From: DASXQK01 sp963757155
Lineage (GTDB): Bacteria > Pseudomonadota > Alphaproteobacteria > Dongiales > Dongiaceae
Direction: 5' to 3'
Length of the DNA stretch: 64,000 nt
Assembly: GCA_963757155.1 (NCBI GenBank)
Contig: CAVWQS010000028.1
Location: 124,001-188,000 of the forward strand
In this document: piece after piece, positions 45,750 to 55,028 of the stretch
How the letters are laid out: the number at the start of each line of letters is the position of its first letter
Position numbering within the stretch: position 1 is the stretch's first letter
Notes under the pieces: model-generated
Seen by the model: the letters and a program-made list of their open reading frames with translations, nothing else
What the model was told of the DNA's origin: nothing
Databases searched by the model: none
Made by a program: the position numbers and the translations under genes

Positions 45750-48197
45750 ATGCGTTTCCTTAGATTACTGGGTTTCCTCTTCGTTCTAGGGGTGACGCTG
45801 CTCGTCGCGGGCGGCGTCGCCGGCTATCTGGTGGTCCAGCGCTATACGGCCGACCTGCCGGACTATACCCAGCTCGCCAAATACGATCCGCCGGTGGTGA
45901 CCCGCGTGCTGGCGGGCGACGGGCGGCTCCTGGCCGAATATGCGATCGAGAAGCGCATCTTCCTGCCCATCGGCTCGATCCCCAAGCGGGTGATCAGCGC
46001 CTTCCTGGCCGCCGAGGACAAGAGTTTCTACAGCCATCCGGGAATCGACATCTTCGGCATCGTCCGCGCCGGCATCACCAACCTGACGCATATGGGCACC
46101 GACCGCCGGCCGGTGGGCGCCTCCACCATCACCCAGCAAGTCGCCAAGAATTTCCTTTTGGGCAACGAGGTTTCCCTCAAGCGCAAGGTCCGGGAGATCA
46201 TGCTCGCGCTCCGCATCGAGAGGGCCTACAGCAAGGACCGCATCCTCGAGCTCTATATGAACCAGATCTATCTGGGCGCCGGCAATTACGGGGTGACGGC
46301 CGCGGCGCTGAATTATTTCAACAAGCCGCTGGACGAACTCAGCATCGCCGAATGCGCCTATCTCGCTTCCCTTCCCAAGGCGCCCAACAACTACGCCATC
46401 GACAAGCATCCCGAGGCGGCGCTGGTACGGCGCAATTGGGTGATCGGCCAGATGCAGGAAGCGGGCTACATCACGGCCGCGGAAGCCGCCACCGCGGCGG
46501 CCGAGCCGCTGAAGCTCATTCCGCGCGGGGCGACTCAGACGGTGACCGCCGATTATTTCGCCGAGGAGGTGCGCCGCGAGCTGGTCGCCCGTTTCGGCGA
46601 GGATGCGCTCTACAAGGGCGGGCTGACGGTGCGCACCTCTCTCGATCCGCGGCTGCAGGCCATCGCCGACAAGGTGCTGCATGACGGGCTGGTGAAATAC
46701 GACCGGGCCCATGGCTTCCGGGGCCCCATCGCCAAGATCGACGCCGCCGGCAATTGGCCGCAGGCGCTGGCCGCGGTACCGCCGCCGGCCGGTCTCTATG
46801 ACTGGAAGCTGGCGGTGGTGCTGAGCACCGATGCCAAGATTGCCAAGATCGGCCTCGGCGAGGGGAGCGAAGGCCAGATCCCGCTGGCCGAGCTCACCTG
46901 GGCGCGCCATGTCGATCCCACCAGCCACAATATGGGCGCTGCGATCCGCAAGGCGAGCGATGCACTGGCGGTGGGCGATGTCATCGCTGTCGAGCCCGTG
47001 ACCAAGGATGCCGCCGGCAAGGATTATCCGGCCGATACTTACGGGCTCCGCCAGATCCCCGAGATCAGCGGTGCCATGGTGGCCATGGATCCCCATACCG
47101 GGCGCGTGCTTGCCGTCACCGGCGGCTGGAGCTTCCAGATCAGCGAGTTCGATCGCGCCATCCAGGCCATGCGCCAGCCGGGCTCGGCCTTCAAGCCGAT
47201 CGTCTATCTGACGGCCCTGGAGAACGGCTTCACCCCTTCGACGGTGATCATGGATGCGCCGATCGTCGTGGATCAGGGGCCGGGCCTGCCGCTCTGGCGG
47301 CCGGAGAATTTCGAGAAGAGCTTCCTCGGCCCGGCCACCCTTCGGGTGGGTCTGGAGAAGTCGCGCAATCTGATGACCGTCCGCGTCGCCCAGGCCATCG
47401 GCATGAAGAAAGTGGCCGAGACGGCCCAGCGCCTGGGCGTGGTGGACAATCTCCAGCCTGTCCTGGCCATGGCGCTGGGAGCGGGGGAGACGACGGTGCT
47501 GCGGCTGACCAATGCCTATTCGATCATCGACAACGGGGGCAAGAAGGTGACGGCGAGCCTGGTCGACCGCGTCCAGGACAAGCTCGGCCACACAGTGTTC
47601 CGCACGGACAACCGGACTTGCGACGGCTGCAGCGGGCTGGAATGGAAGGATCAGGCGCCGCCCCAGATCCCCGATAGCCGCGAGCAGGTGGTGGATCCCG
47701 CCAGCGCCTACCAGATGGTCTCCATGATGCAGGGGGTCGTGCAGCGCGGCACGGGGGCGATCGTAGGTCAGCTCGGCCGGCCGCTGGCCGGCAAGACGGG
47801 CACGACCAACGATTCCAACGACGTCTGGTTCGTGGGCTATTCCCCCGATCTCGCCGTCGGCTGTTACATGGGCTACGACAAGCCGCGCTCCCTCGGCGAG
47901 ATGGCTACGGGCGGGGCCATCATCGCGCCGCTGTTCAAGAACTTCATCGCCGAGGCGCTCAAGGGCCAGCCCAATGTCCCCTTCCGCGTTCCTCCCGGCA
48001 TCCGCCTCGTGCGGGTCGATCTGGCGACCGGTCAGCGTGCCGAGCCCGGCGACAGCCGGGTCATCGTCGAAGCCTTCAAGCCCGGCACCGAGCCCAATGG
48101 CGACAACAGCCAGGTCATCATGGGCATCGGCGTCGCCGGCTCCGGTGCGGGCGACGCCCCGACCCCGGCGGCGGATTCGAGCGGCGGGCTTTACTGA
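45750..48197 (+). CDS. mrcA: Penicillin-binding protein 1A (bifunctional)
   Basis: 815 aa from ATG 45750. One membrane anchor (about 6-28) precedes the GT51 glycosyltransferase domain with EDKSFYSHPGID, GASTITQQVAKNFLLGN and LNYFNKPLDELSIAECAYLA. The OB-like insert follows, then the transpeptidase domain with SxxK in GSAFKP, SRN in EKSRNLMT and KTG in GKTGTTNDSNDVWF. It builds and cross-links peptidoglycan at the inner membrane. Length and order are typical of alphaproteobacterial PBP1A. Confidence 0.96.
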   Translation: MRFLRLLGFLFVLGVTLLVAGGVAGYLVVQRYTADLPDYTQLAKYDPPVVTRVLAGDGRLLAEYAIEKRIFLPIGSIPKRVISAFLAAEDKSFYSHPGIDIFGIVRAGITNLTHMGTDRRPVGASTITQQVAKNFLLGNEVSLKRKVREIMLALRIERAYSKDRILELYMNQIYLGAGNYGVTAAALNYFNKPLDELSIAECAYLASLPKAPNNYAIDKHPEAALVRRNWVIGQMQEAGYITAAEAATAAAEPLKLIPRGATQTVTADYFAEEVRRELVARFGEDALYKGGLTVRTSLDPRLQAIADKVLHDGLVKYDRAHGFRGPIAKIDAAGNWPQALAAVPPPAGLYDWKLAVVLSTDAKIAKIGLGEGSEGQIPLAELTWARHVDPTSHNMGAAIRKASDALAVGDVIAVEPVTKDAAGKDYPADTYGLRQIPEISGAMVAMDPHTGRVLAVTGGWSFQISEFDRAIQAMRQPGSAFKPIVYLTALENGFTPSTVIMDAPIVVDQGPGLPLWRPENFEKSFLGPATLRVGLEKSRNLMTVRVAQAIGMKKVAETAQRLGVVDNLQPVLAMALGAGETTVLRLTNAYSIIDNGGKKVTASLVDRVQDKLGHTVFRTDNRTCDGCSGLEWKDQAPPQIPDSREQVVDPASAYQMVSMMQGVVQRGTGAIVGQLGRPLAGKTGTTNDSNDVWFVGYSPDLAVGCYMGYDKPRSLGEMATGGAIIAPLFKNFIAEALKGQPNVPFRVPPGIRLVRVDLATGQRAEPGDSRVIVEAFKPGTEPNGDNSQVIMGIGVAGSGAGDAPTPAADSSGGLY

Positions 48198-48293
48198 GGG
48201 TCAGGATCCGGACATCTACTGACCGGGGCTATTGACCCTTGGGCCCGGCTCTTCCTATAAGGCGCGCTCGAAGCCAAACGAAGGAATCAAGTC

Positions 48294-49413
48294 ATGCGTG
48301 GCGAAGCCGAAGCGATGGTGGCGCAGATCAGAGCTGCGCTGACCTTGCTGAGGAGGCATCTTTGACTGGGACAATGCGCTGAAGCGGCTCGCCGAGCTCA
48401 ACGCCCGCGCCGAAGACCCCTCATTGTGGAATTCCCAGGCCGCCGCGCAGCGGGTCATGCGCGAGCGCAACCGTCTGGCCGGCCAGATCGAAGCGGTGAA
48501 GCTCCTGGAGCGCCAGCTCGAGGATGCCCTGACCCTGATCGAGCTGGGCGAGGCGGAGGGCGATGCGGATACGGCGGCGGAAGGCGAAGCGGCCTTGCGC
48601 CGCGCGGCCGAGGAGGCCGAGAAGCGCCAGCTCGAGACCCTGCTCTCCGGCGAGGCCGACGCCAATGACTGCTATCTCGAGGTCCATGCCGGCGCCGGCG
48701 GCACCGAGGCCCAGGATTGGGCGGAGATGCTGCAGCGCATGTATGTGCGCTGGGCGGAGCAGCATGGCTACAAGGTCGAATGGCTGGAGGAGAGCCCGGG
48801 CGAAGAAGCCGGCCTCAAATCGGCGACCATCCAGGTCTCGGGCGAGAACGCCTATGGCTGGCTGAAGACCGAGAGCGGCGTGCATCGCCTGGTGCGCATC
48901 TCACCCTATGACAGCCAGGCGCGCCGCCATACCAGCTTCAGCTCCGTCTGGGTCTATCCCGTGGTCGACGACACCATCGAGGTGGAGATCCTCGACAAGG
49001 ACCTTCGGGTCGACACCTTCCGCTCTTCGGGCGCCGGCGGCCAGCATGTCAACAAGACCGACAGCGCCATCCGCATCACTCATATCCCCACGGGCATCGT
49101 CGTGAGCTGCCAGGCCGACCGCTCGCAGCATCGCAACCGGGCGACGGCCATGGCCATGCTGAAGGCCCGGCTCTATGAGGCCGAGCTGCAGAAGCGCGAG
49201 GCGGAGGCGGCCAAGGCCGAGGCGGCCAAGACCGATATCGGATGGGGCCACCAGATCCGTTCCTATGTGCTGCAGCCCTATCAGATGGTGAAGGACCTGC
49301 GCACCGGTGTGGAGACCAGCGCCACCCAGGCCGTGCTCGACGGCGATCTCGACCGCTTCATGGCCGCCTCCCTGGCCGCCAGGGTCGGCGAGGGAGAAGC
49401 CGGCAAGGTCTGA
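48294..49413 (+). CDS. prfB: Peptide chain release factor 2 with programmed +1 frameshift
   Basis: 372 aa made from two frames. The first 23 codons start at ATG 48294 and end at CTT-TGA (48360-48365). Ribosomes slip one base forward and continue with GAC at 48364. RF2 features follow: SPYDSQARRHTSF and the catalytic GGQ in SSGAGGQHVNKTDSAIRI (about residue 255). RF2 releases peptides at UGA and UAA. The in-frame UGA is the sensor: low RF2 makes shifting more likely. In E. coli the motif that reads the stop codon is SPF; here it is SPY. Confidence 0.97.
48351..48366 (+). promoter_or_regulatory. RF2 recoding signal
   Basis: AGGAGG (internal Shine-Dalgarno-like) is followed by CAT and the slip site CTT-TGA-C. 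This is the classic autoregulatory frameshift cassette of prfB. Confidence 0.95.
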
Positions 49414-49424
49414 GGCCCCTCCTG

Positions 49425-49510
49425 CGTCATCCCCGCGAACGCGGGGATCCAGGGCAACCGGCAAACTGCTGAGCATGAGGCCCTGGATTCCCGCTTTCGC
49501 GGGAATGACG
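49425..49510. repeat. Dispersed palindromic element, copy 3
   Basis: GTCATCCCCGCGAACGCGGG (left) and CCCGCTTTCGCGGGAATGAC (right) face each other, with GGATCCAGGG/CCCTGGATT continuing the stem. It lies between the ends of prfB and the convergent cytochrome gene. The arms are less perfect than those at 32651-32727. Confidence 0.75.
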
Positions 49511-49550
49511 ATCAAAAGATCGGATCAATCCGATCAGGTGCCGCTCTCGT

Positions 49551-52019
49551 CTAAAACGTCTTCAGAAACGCGATCAGCGCCCGCTTGTCGTCATCTCTCA
49601 GCGCCGGCTCGGCTCCCACCTTACCGGTGCCGAAGTAGTGGCCGCGATTGACCACGAAATCCGGACATTTGTTCAGGTCGAGCATGGTCGGTGCCAGATT
49701 CGCGAATTTGGCGCGCAGCTGCTCGTCCGTCGCATTGGCGGGCATGGTCAGCAGATCGAATTTGAGCGTCACGAGCAGCTTGGCGAGGCGCGCCAGATGG
49801 ACGAGCTGCACGATCGGGTCGTTGCTCTCGGGCAGCGGCCGGATATTGGCCAGGAGGTTGACCGGGATGCCGGCGGGAATCGGCCCGATATTGATGGTGC
49901 CGTCCGCATCGATCAGCTTCGGCAGGAGGTCATGCGCCGGCCCCTTCAGGGAGCGCAGGATCGCCGGCACGAAGGCCGCGGGAATGCGGATATAGCTGCG
50001 GGTGTAAGTCCGGTCGATCACGCCCGGCACCTTGTCGCCCAGAATGGGATCCTTGGCCCGCTTCTCCGGCCATAGCATCTGCTCGATGGAGGCCTGGAAG
50101 ACCCGCATCCGGGCATCCACCGAGGGGTCCTGCTCGAAGGGGCCGACGCTGTTGTTGAGCAGGAAAGGCGCCGTCGACCATAGGCTGATGAGCGAGGGCG
50201 GCCGCGTGTAGCCGCGCCCGCCGGCCGGCATCTTGTAGTCGCGCACGGCGCCGGTGAAGGGGTCGTTGACCTTGATTGTGCCGACGGAGGGCAGCGATTT
50301 GTAGGAATGGGAGGAAAAATTGTCCCAGATATTCCCGGCAAGCGCGTTGGTGGCGAGCGGGCTGCAGGCGTTGGTCTGCAGGAGCGTCACCGGCACCCGG
50401 AAATCCGCCGAGAGGTAATTGCCGTCGAGGAAATCGGGCGCATCCACGATCGCGCGCATCTGACGCTTGTAGTCCTCGGTCTTGGTCCAAGCCCAATATT
50501 TGTTCCAGCACTTGAGATAGCCGGGCCCGGCACAGCCGGCGGGATCGAGCCCCGCCGCGGGCTGCGGCGCCTTGCTGGAATGGCAGCGGGCGCAGGTCTC
50601 GGCGAAGACGGTCTTGCCGCGGTCGAGAACGGCTTGATCCGCGTCCAGATATTTCTCGCCGCCCGGTGCATCCCTCAGATGATGCGGCTGCGCGGCCTTG
50701 AGGAAGTAGAGCGCCGTCGATGGCGTGCCCGCCTCGGTCGCCTGCCAATAGCTGGAATTCTTCTCGGCGACGGAGATCAGGATCGGCGAGATCGGCTTGC
50801 CGCCGGCGATGGCGTTGAAATGCAGCAGCCACTCCTCGCTGAACAGGCCGATATTGAGATAGACGCGATTGAGCGCCCCCAGGATGCCGACGGAATCCGA
50901 CCCGTCCTTCAGCACATGAGGCGTCCATACCATGGGCTTCTTGTAGAACTGGCTCATGGAGGCGGGCAGCTGGCCGCTGGCGACGAAATCGTTGAGCTGC
51001 TTGTTGTTGAGCTCGCCGCCGACGAGGCGCTCTTGTCCCCAGCGTTGCGCAATGGCGAGCCGGGGGCCGATGGCGTAGACGGCGTTCATCGTCCTGGGGT
51101 TGTTGATGTTGTCCGTCGATACCAGGGAGGTGTCCATCGCTCCCGGACGATAGGTGTGCACGAGCTGAAACATGAAATTGTCTTCGCGGGCGTCGTAGAC
51201 GAAGAGCCGATCCACCCACATGTATTGCGCGCCCACGGTGGAGCTGAGATCGGCCCATTGCGGATGGGCGGCATCGGCGGGCGGGTGCACAGGATTGGGA
51301 CCGATGTGGCAGAATCCGCAGGACATGCCCACGCGATAGGGGCGCACGAGCTTCGGATCATTGTAGTAGCTGGGGTCGCTGAAATATTTGGCGGGATCCC
51401 AGCGCGCAGCCGCGGCCGCGTCGAAGGCGGGATTGGGGAAGAGCCTGAGCCCCACGATCCCGCTGGCATAGCCGTAGAGCGAACCCACCGGAACGGTCTT
51501 GCCCCGGGCGCCGATGGCGATCCCGGGATATTCGGTCTCATTCTCGAAGGGATCGGCCGGACAATCGGCGCGCCGCACATCGAGCAGCAGGCCGAAGCGC
51601 TTCGGATCCGCCTGCGTCGGCGGGTCGAAGCACGGCTCGTTCATCAGGCCCAGATAGTTCCACCGCCTGTTCCGATTGACGGATTTGGCAGGGTCATAGG
51701 CGACGATCTTCAGCAGGTCGAAGGCGCCAAAGGTGGAGGTGGTCAGACCGTCCCAGAATCGATCATTGCCGCCGGTCCATACGACCCACATGTTGCGGCC
51801 CTTGATCTCGTCGGGCGACAGCGCGACCCCGCCATCCATGTCGTGTAAATAGTCTTCGCTCGCCATGGGAAGGGAGGCCGCATCCCGGCCGGCCTGGCGC
51901 GCCTCGTCGAGGACATGTCCACTGGATTGCGCGTCGCAATCGAACCCGGCGAGCAGCAGGCAGGCGCCGAGCAGCACCACCCCCGGCAAGACATGAAATC
52001 TGCGCATCGACATGGACAT
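49551..52019 (-). CDS. Large exported di-haem c-type cytochrome
   Basis: 822 aa from ATG 52019; ATG 52007 is an alternative start. A signal sequence covers about residues 1-27. Haem attachment sites are CGFCH (234-238) and CARCH (476-480). It ends DDDKRALIAFLKTF, the same kind of end as the two smaller cytochromes at 56935 and 58408, and all three share a region around a VW/HW-rich middle and APFLLNNSV/APYLHNGSV. The fold group is probably that of di-haem cytochrome c peroxidases, which also includes the rubber oxygenase RoxA. The length is more than 300 residues above either neighbour, mostly in an N-terminal extension. It is 171 bases from the patatin gene, so it may have its own promoter. 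Confidence 0.85.
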   Translation of the reverse strand: MSMSMRRFHVLPGVVLLGACLLLAGFDCDAQSSGHVLDEARQAGRDAASLPMASEDYLHDMDGGVALSPDEIKGRNMWVVWTGGNDRFWDGLTTSTFGAFDLLKIVAYDPAKSVNRNRRWNYLGLMNEPCFDPPTQADPKRFGLLLDVRRADCPADPFENETEYPGIAIGARGKTVPVGSLYGYASGIVGLRLFPNPAFDAAAAARWDPAKYFSDPSYYNDPKLVRPYRVGMSCGFCHIGPNPVHPPADAAHPQWADLSSTVGAQYMWVDRLFVYDAREDNFMFQLVHTYRPGAMDTSLVSTDNINNPRTMNAVYAIGPRLAIAQRWGQERLVGGELNNKQLNDFVASGQLPASMSQFYKKPMVWTPHVLKDGSDSVGILGALNRVYLNIGLFSEEWLLHFNAIAGGKPISPILISVAEKNSSYWQATEAGTPSTALYFLKAAQPHHLRDAPGGEKYLDADQAVLDRGKTVFAETCARCHSSKAPQPAAGLDPAGCAGPGYLKCWNKYWAWTKTEDYKRQMRAIVDAPDFLDGNYLSADFRVPVTLLQTNACSPLATNALAGNIWDNFSSHSYKSLPSVGTIKVNDPFTGAVRDYKMPAGGRGYTRPPSLISLWSTAPFLLNNSVGPFEQDPSVDARMRVFQASIEQMLWPEKRAKDPILGDKVPGVIDRTYTRSYIRIPAAFVPAILRSLKGPAHDLLPKLIDADGTINIGPIPAGIPVNLLANIRPLPESNDPIVQLVHLARLAKLLVTLKFDLLTMPANATDEQLRAKFANLAPTMLDLNKCPDFVVNRGHYFGTGKVGAEPALRDDDKRALIAFLKTF

Positions 52020-52190
52020 TCCCCCAGCCAGTGATCGGGCCGAAACGGGCAGATTACCGGCGCCTTGTCACCACCCCGTTAAGAACGCTTGGACGAATAG
52101 GATGGGGGGCGAAAAACCGGACCGAGGACGGTGCCCGGCGGCCGGCGAGCCCGGAATTATCGTTTTGTTAAGACTCCAGACCGCAGCGGA

Positions 52191-54992
52191 TCATTGGCTC
52201 AAAAGCTCGTCCTTCTGCTCTTTCGTCATCCGGCCGTGATCGCAGGCCCGCTCGACGAGATGGGCGAGGCCGACTTTGTCCGGGGCGCCGGGATCGGGCG
52301 GAATCCGTTCCCAGATCCGGTTGACGACATAGCTGCCCAGCGCCCGATAGCTCTCCATCTGGGATTCCGAGAACCATTGGTCGGCGGTCAATTCATGCGG
52401 GAAAGTCGGGCTCTCCGCGGCATAGCTCAGGATATCGACCGGCTCGTTCCCGTAGAGCATGGGCTTGATGTAGAGCAGATATCCCGGCGGGGCATCGGCC
52501 TCGGGATAGACAATCCTGCCGACCGCGCAATAGCAGGCGTCATCCTTCGCCAGCTTGCCGGCAGGCGTCTCCTCCGGCAGCGCCGTCCGCTTGATGTTGA
52601 AACAGGGGAAGACGATCCGGATCCCGAAATCGATCCAGATCTTGCGGATGGCATTGCCCAGATCGGCCAGCGCGCCGTCGGGGTCGCTGCTGGCGTCGCT
52701 GACGACGATAAAGCGGCAGCGCCGCCGGACCATCTCATAAACGCCGAGATTCTCGAAATGCCCACCGTCCGACAGATAGACATAGGGGCTGACGTCGTCC
52801 GTCAGGCCCAGGAGCTCCTGGACGATGGCGGAGATTCCGAAGACCGGGCCTTCGCCCTTCCAGGTCGTTCGATGGTTGGGATTGCCGAACCACCAGCCCA
52901 GCCTGACATTGAACAGCGTCATCATCAGGCCGATCAGGGGCGAGGAGTGGTAACCCATGTTGGGGCTCGCCGCCGCACCGGAGATCGCCATGGCGGTTCC
53001 CAATGTCAGCCCCCGCGGCCCGCCATAGGCCGAGGTCGGCCGATAGCCGACATAGGGATTGCCGGTCGAAAGCGGCGTCGCGGTGAAGGTCTCCGCCTTG
53101 CGCTGCTGCCAGGCGAGGTTCGTCGAGTGGACGACATTGAGGGTCATGTTGACGACATGCATCAACCGGGGCGCAACCCCTTCCGCCGGCCGCCACAGCT
53201 TGCGCATCCATATGTTGTCGTCGAGATCGAAGCCGGTGAAGGCATCGGGGTTGCGGTGCTGGGAGGATCTGGCCGCGCCGAGAAAGGCCCGCACGAGCCG
53301 GTTGCGATAGACCGCATGCAGGGAGAATCGATTCACATTGATGGCATAGGAGGCGAGGAAGCTGAGGCCCCCCAGCAAAATCACCGCGCAGATGGCGACG
53401 ATGAACCGGCCGGGTGAGTTCGGCATCAAGGCAAGTGTCCTGCCGATGAAGTCGAGCAGGGGAACGAGAATGATGGAAAGAAGAAGCGCCAGGCAGAGCA
53501 GGAAGACCACGGCAGCGATCCGGCCGATCTGGGCCACCGACAATCCCTTTCCCTTGTCGCGCGCCGAGGTGGGCGCCGTCTTGGAGCTGCGCCCGATGAG
53601 GGCCCCCACGATTCCGCTGACCCCGCCGAGGAGCGGCACCAGCCAGCTGACGAGGCGATTGACCAGCAGCGGGCCGAACAGCACGAGCCCTGACAGGCAG
53701 ATCCAGATGATCGTGACGGCGACGGTCCAGCCCGCCGCCCGGGCGAGCCATTCGCGGTCGGCATCGCCGTTGCGCGTATAGCTGATGAGGCCGATGTAGA
53801 GCATCTCGCCGACCATCAGGGAGAGCACGGTCCAGGACACGCCGAAGACCACGATCGCATCCCGGGCGAGGTCGGGTCGGATTGCCCATAGCTGCTTCAC
53901 GGCCGGATTGAGATTTTCTCCGACCCAGAAGTGGAGACCCAGCCAGATGCAGGCGCCCACCAGCCCGCCGACAATCGTCCATAGGCAGAATCTTGCCCAG
54001 GGCGGCAACGGGTCGGCCACGCTTGGACGATGCATCCCCGCGCGCAAGGTCTTGCGCCGGCGGGCGGCGAAGCCGAGGAGCCAGGAGACTGCATAGACGG
54101 CGGTACCGGCGGCGGCGGCGGCCCACCAGACATCGGCGATGGGCCAGAGCGGCACGGTGCTGCAACCCGTCAAGGGGCCGGCCCCCTGGGCGGCGAATAC
54201 GGCAAGCGCGGTGGCGCCGCCATAGACCGGCAGCAGAACGAAGGAGAGGAAATGCGCCGTGTCGATGCCGCGGCGCCCTTCACCCGGCCGGCTGGCGACA
54301 GCGACCGTATGCCCTGTCCCGATCAGTAGCAGGCCTAGAGCCAGCGCCACCCAGCGCCATGCCTGGGGCGAACAGCTGGCCCAGTCCAGGAACCGGCTGG
54401 CCACCAGCGGCACCAGCAGACCGGCGGCGAACATCGGCACCAGGACCAGCCAGTTCAACAGCAAATTGCGGACATAGAGGGAAACCGCCGTCCAGGTGTC
54501 GGCCGAGAGCAGGCCGAGCCTTGGCGTCAGATAGTTGCTGTCCGCGCGAATGCTGCCGATCTCGGGCGGCTCCTCCGGCGGATCGGCCCGGCGTGAGGTC
54601 AGGCTTTCGAGCACGGCCTTGTCGTTCGCCGCATGGCGCCGCCAGGCGGTCAGCCAGCTTCCGATATAGCCCCCGCCCGATACCGTCGAAAGATAGTGGA
54701 ACTTCAGGAGCAGACCATGCCGGGCCAAACCCTGGAGGATGCCGAGGCCGAAGGCGGCGCTGCGGATGCCGCCGCCCGAGAGGCAAAGCGCCGCCCGCGG
54801 CTCCTGACCCGCAGCCTCGAGCCGATGGATGCTCTGGTAGAGCGCGATGAGCGAGCTGTCGTCGACCGGCGCCCCGTGGTGCAGCTCCTTGAACTCCTGG
54901 CCCAGCACGGCGAGCAGCGAGGCGGGCACCTCCGGAAGCTTGCGAGGCTCCGCCCGGCGCGGCTCTTTGGCCGAGGTTGTCGTCGACGTCAT
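52191..54992 (-). CDS. Patatin-like phospholipase interrupted by a large membrane domain
   Basis: 933 aa. The patatin oxyanion loop SGGGIRSAAFGLGILQGL (72-89) and the nucleophile in LSTVSGGGYIGSW (Ser 105) lie at the N-terminus, but the partner Asp, in YLSDGGHFENLGVYE (Asp about 742), comes 640 residues later. Between them are about ten hydrophobic segments from about 170 to 560 (for example LLLNWLVLVPMFAAGLLVPL and AVVFLLCLALLLSIILVPLL). The lipase halves should come together on the cytoplasmic or periplasmic side of the membrane. It could release fatty acids or fatty alcohols from lipids for the flavoprotein encoded just upstream. The gene lies 36 bases downstream of GMC on the same strand. 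Confidence 0.85.
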   Translation of the reverse strand: MTSTTTSAKEPRRAEPRKLPEVPASLLAVLGQEFKELHHGAPVDDSSLIALYQSIHRLEAAGQEPRAALCLSGGGIRSAAFGLGILQGLARHGLLLKFHYLSTVSGGGYIGSWLTAWRRHAANDKAVLESLTSRRADPPEEPPEIGSIRADSNYLTPRLGLLSADTWTAVSLYVRNLLLNWLVLVPMFAAGLLVPLVASRFLDWASCSPQAWRWVALALGLLLIGTGHTVAVASRPGEGRRGIDTAHFLSFVLLPVYGGATALAVFAAQGAGPLTGCSTVPLWPIADVWWAAAAAGTAVYAVSWLLGFAARRRKTLRAGMHRPSVADPLPPWARFCLWTIVGGLVGACIWLGLHFWVGENLNPAVKQLWAIRPDLARDAIVVFGVSWTVLSLMVGEMLYIGLISYTRNGDADREWLARAAGWTVAVTIIWICLSGLVLFGPLLVNRLVSWLVPLLGGVSGIVGALIGRSSKTAPTSARDKGKGLSVAQIGRIAAVVFLLCLALLLSIILVPLLDFIGRTLALMPNSPGRFIVAICAVILLGGLSFLASYAINVNRFSLHAVYRNRLVRAFLGAARSSQHRNPDAFTGFDLDDNIWMRKLWRPAEGVAPRLMHVVNMTLNVVHSTNLAWQQRKAETFTATPLSTGNPYVGYRPTSAYGGPRGLTLGTAMAISGAAASPNMGYHSSPLIGLMMTLFNVRLGWWFGNPNHRTTWKGEGPVFGISAIVQELLGLTDDVSPYVYLSDGGHFENLGVYEMVRRRCRFIVVSDASSDPDGALADLGNAIRKIWIDFGIRIVFPCFNIKRTALPEETPAGKLAKDDACYCAVGRIVYPEADAPPGYLLYIKPMLYGNEPVDILSYAAESPTFPHELTADQWFSESQMESYRALGSYVVNRIWERIPPDPGAPDKVGLAHLVERACDHGRMTKEQKDELLSQ

Positions 54993-55028
54993 TGAATTCC
55001 CCCTCGTTTTTTTGCCACGCGCGAGCGC

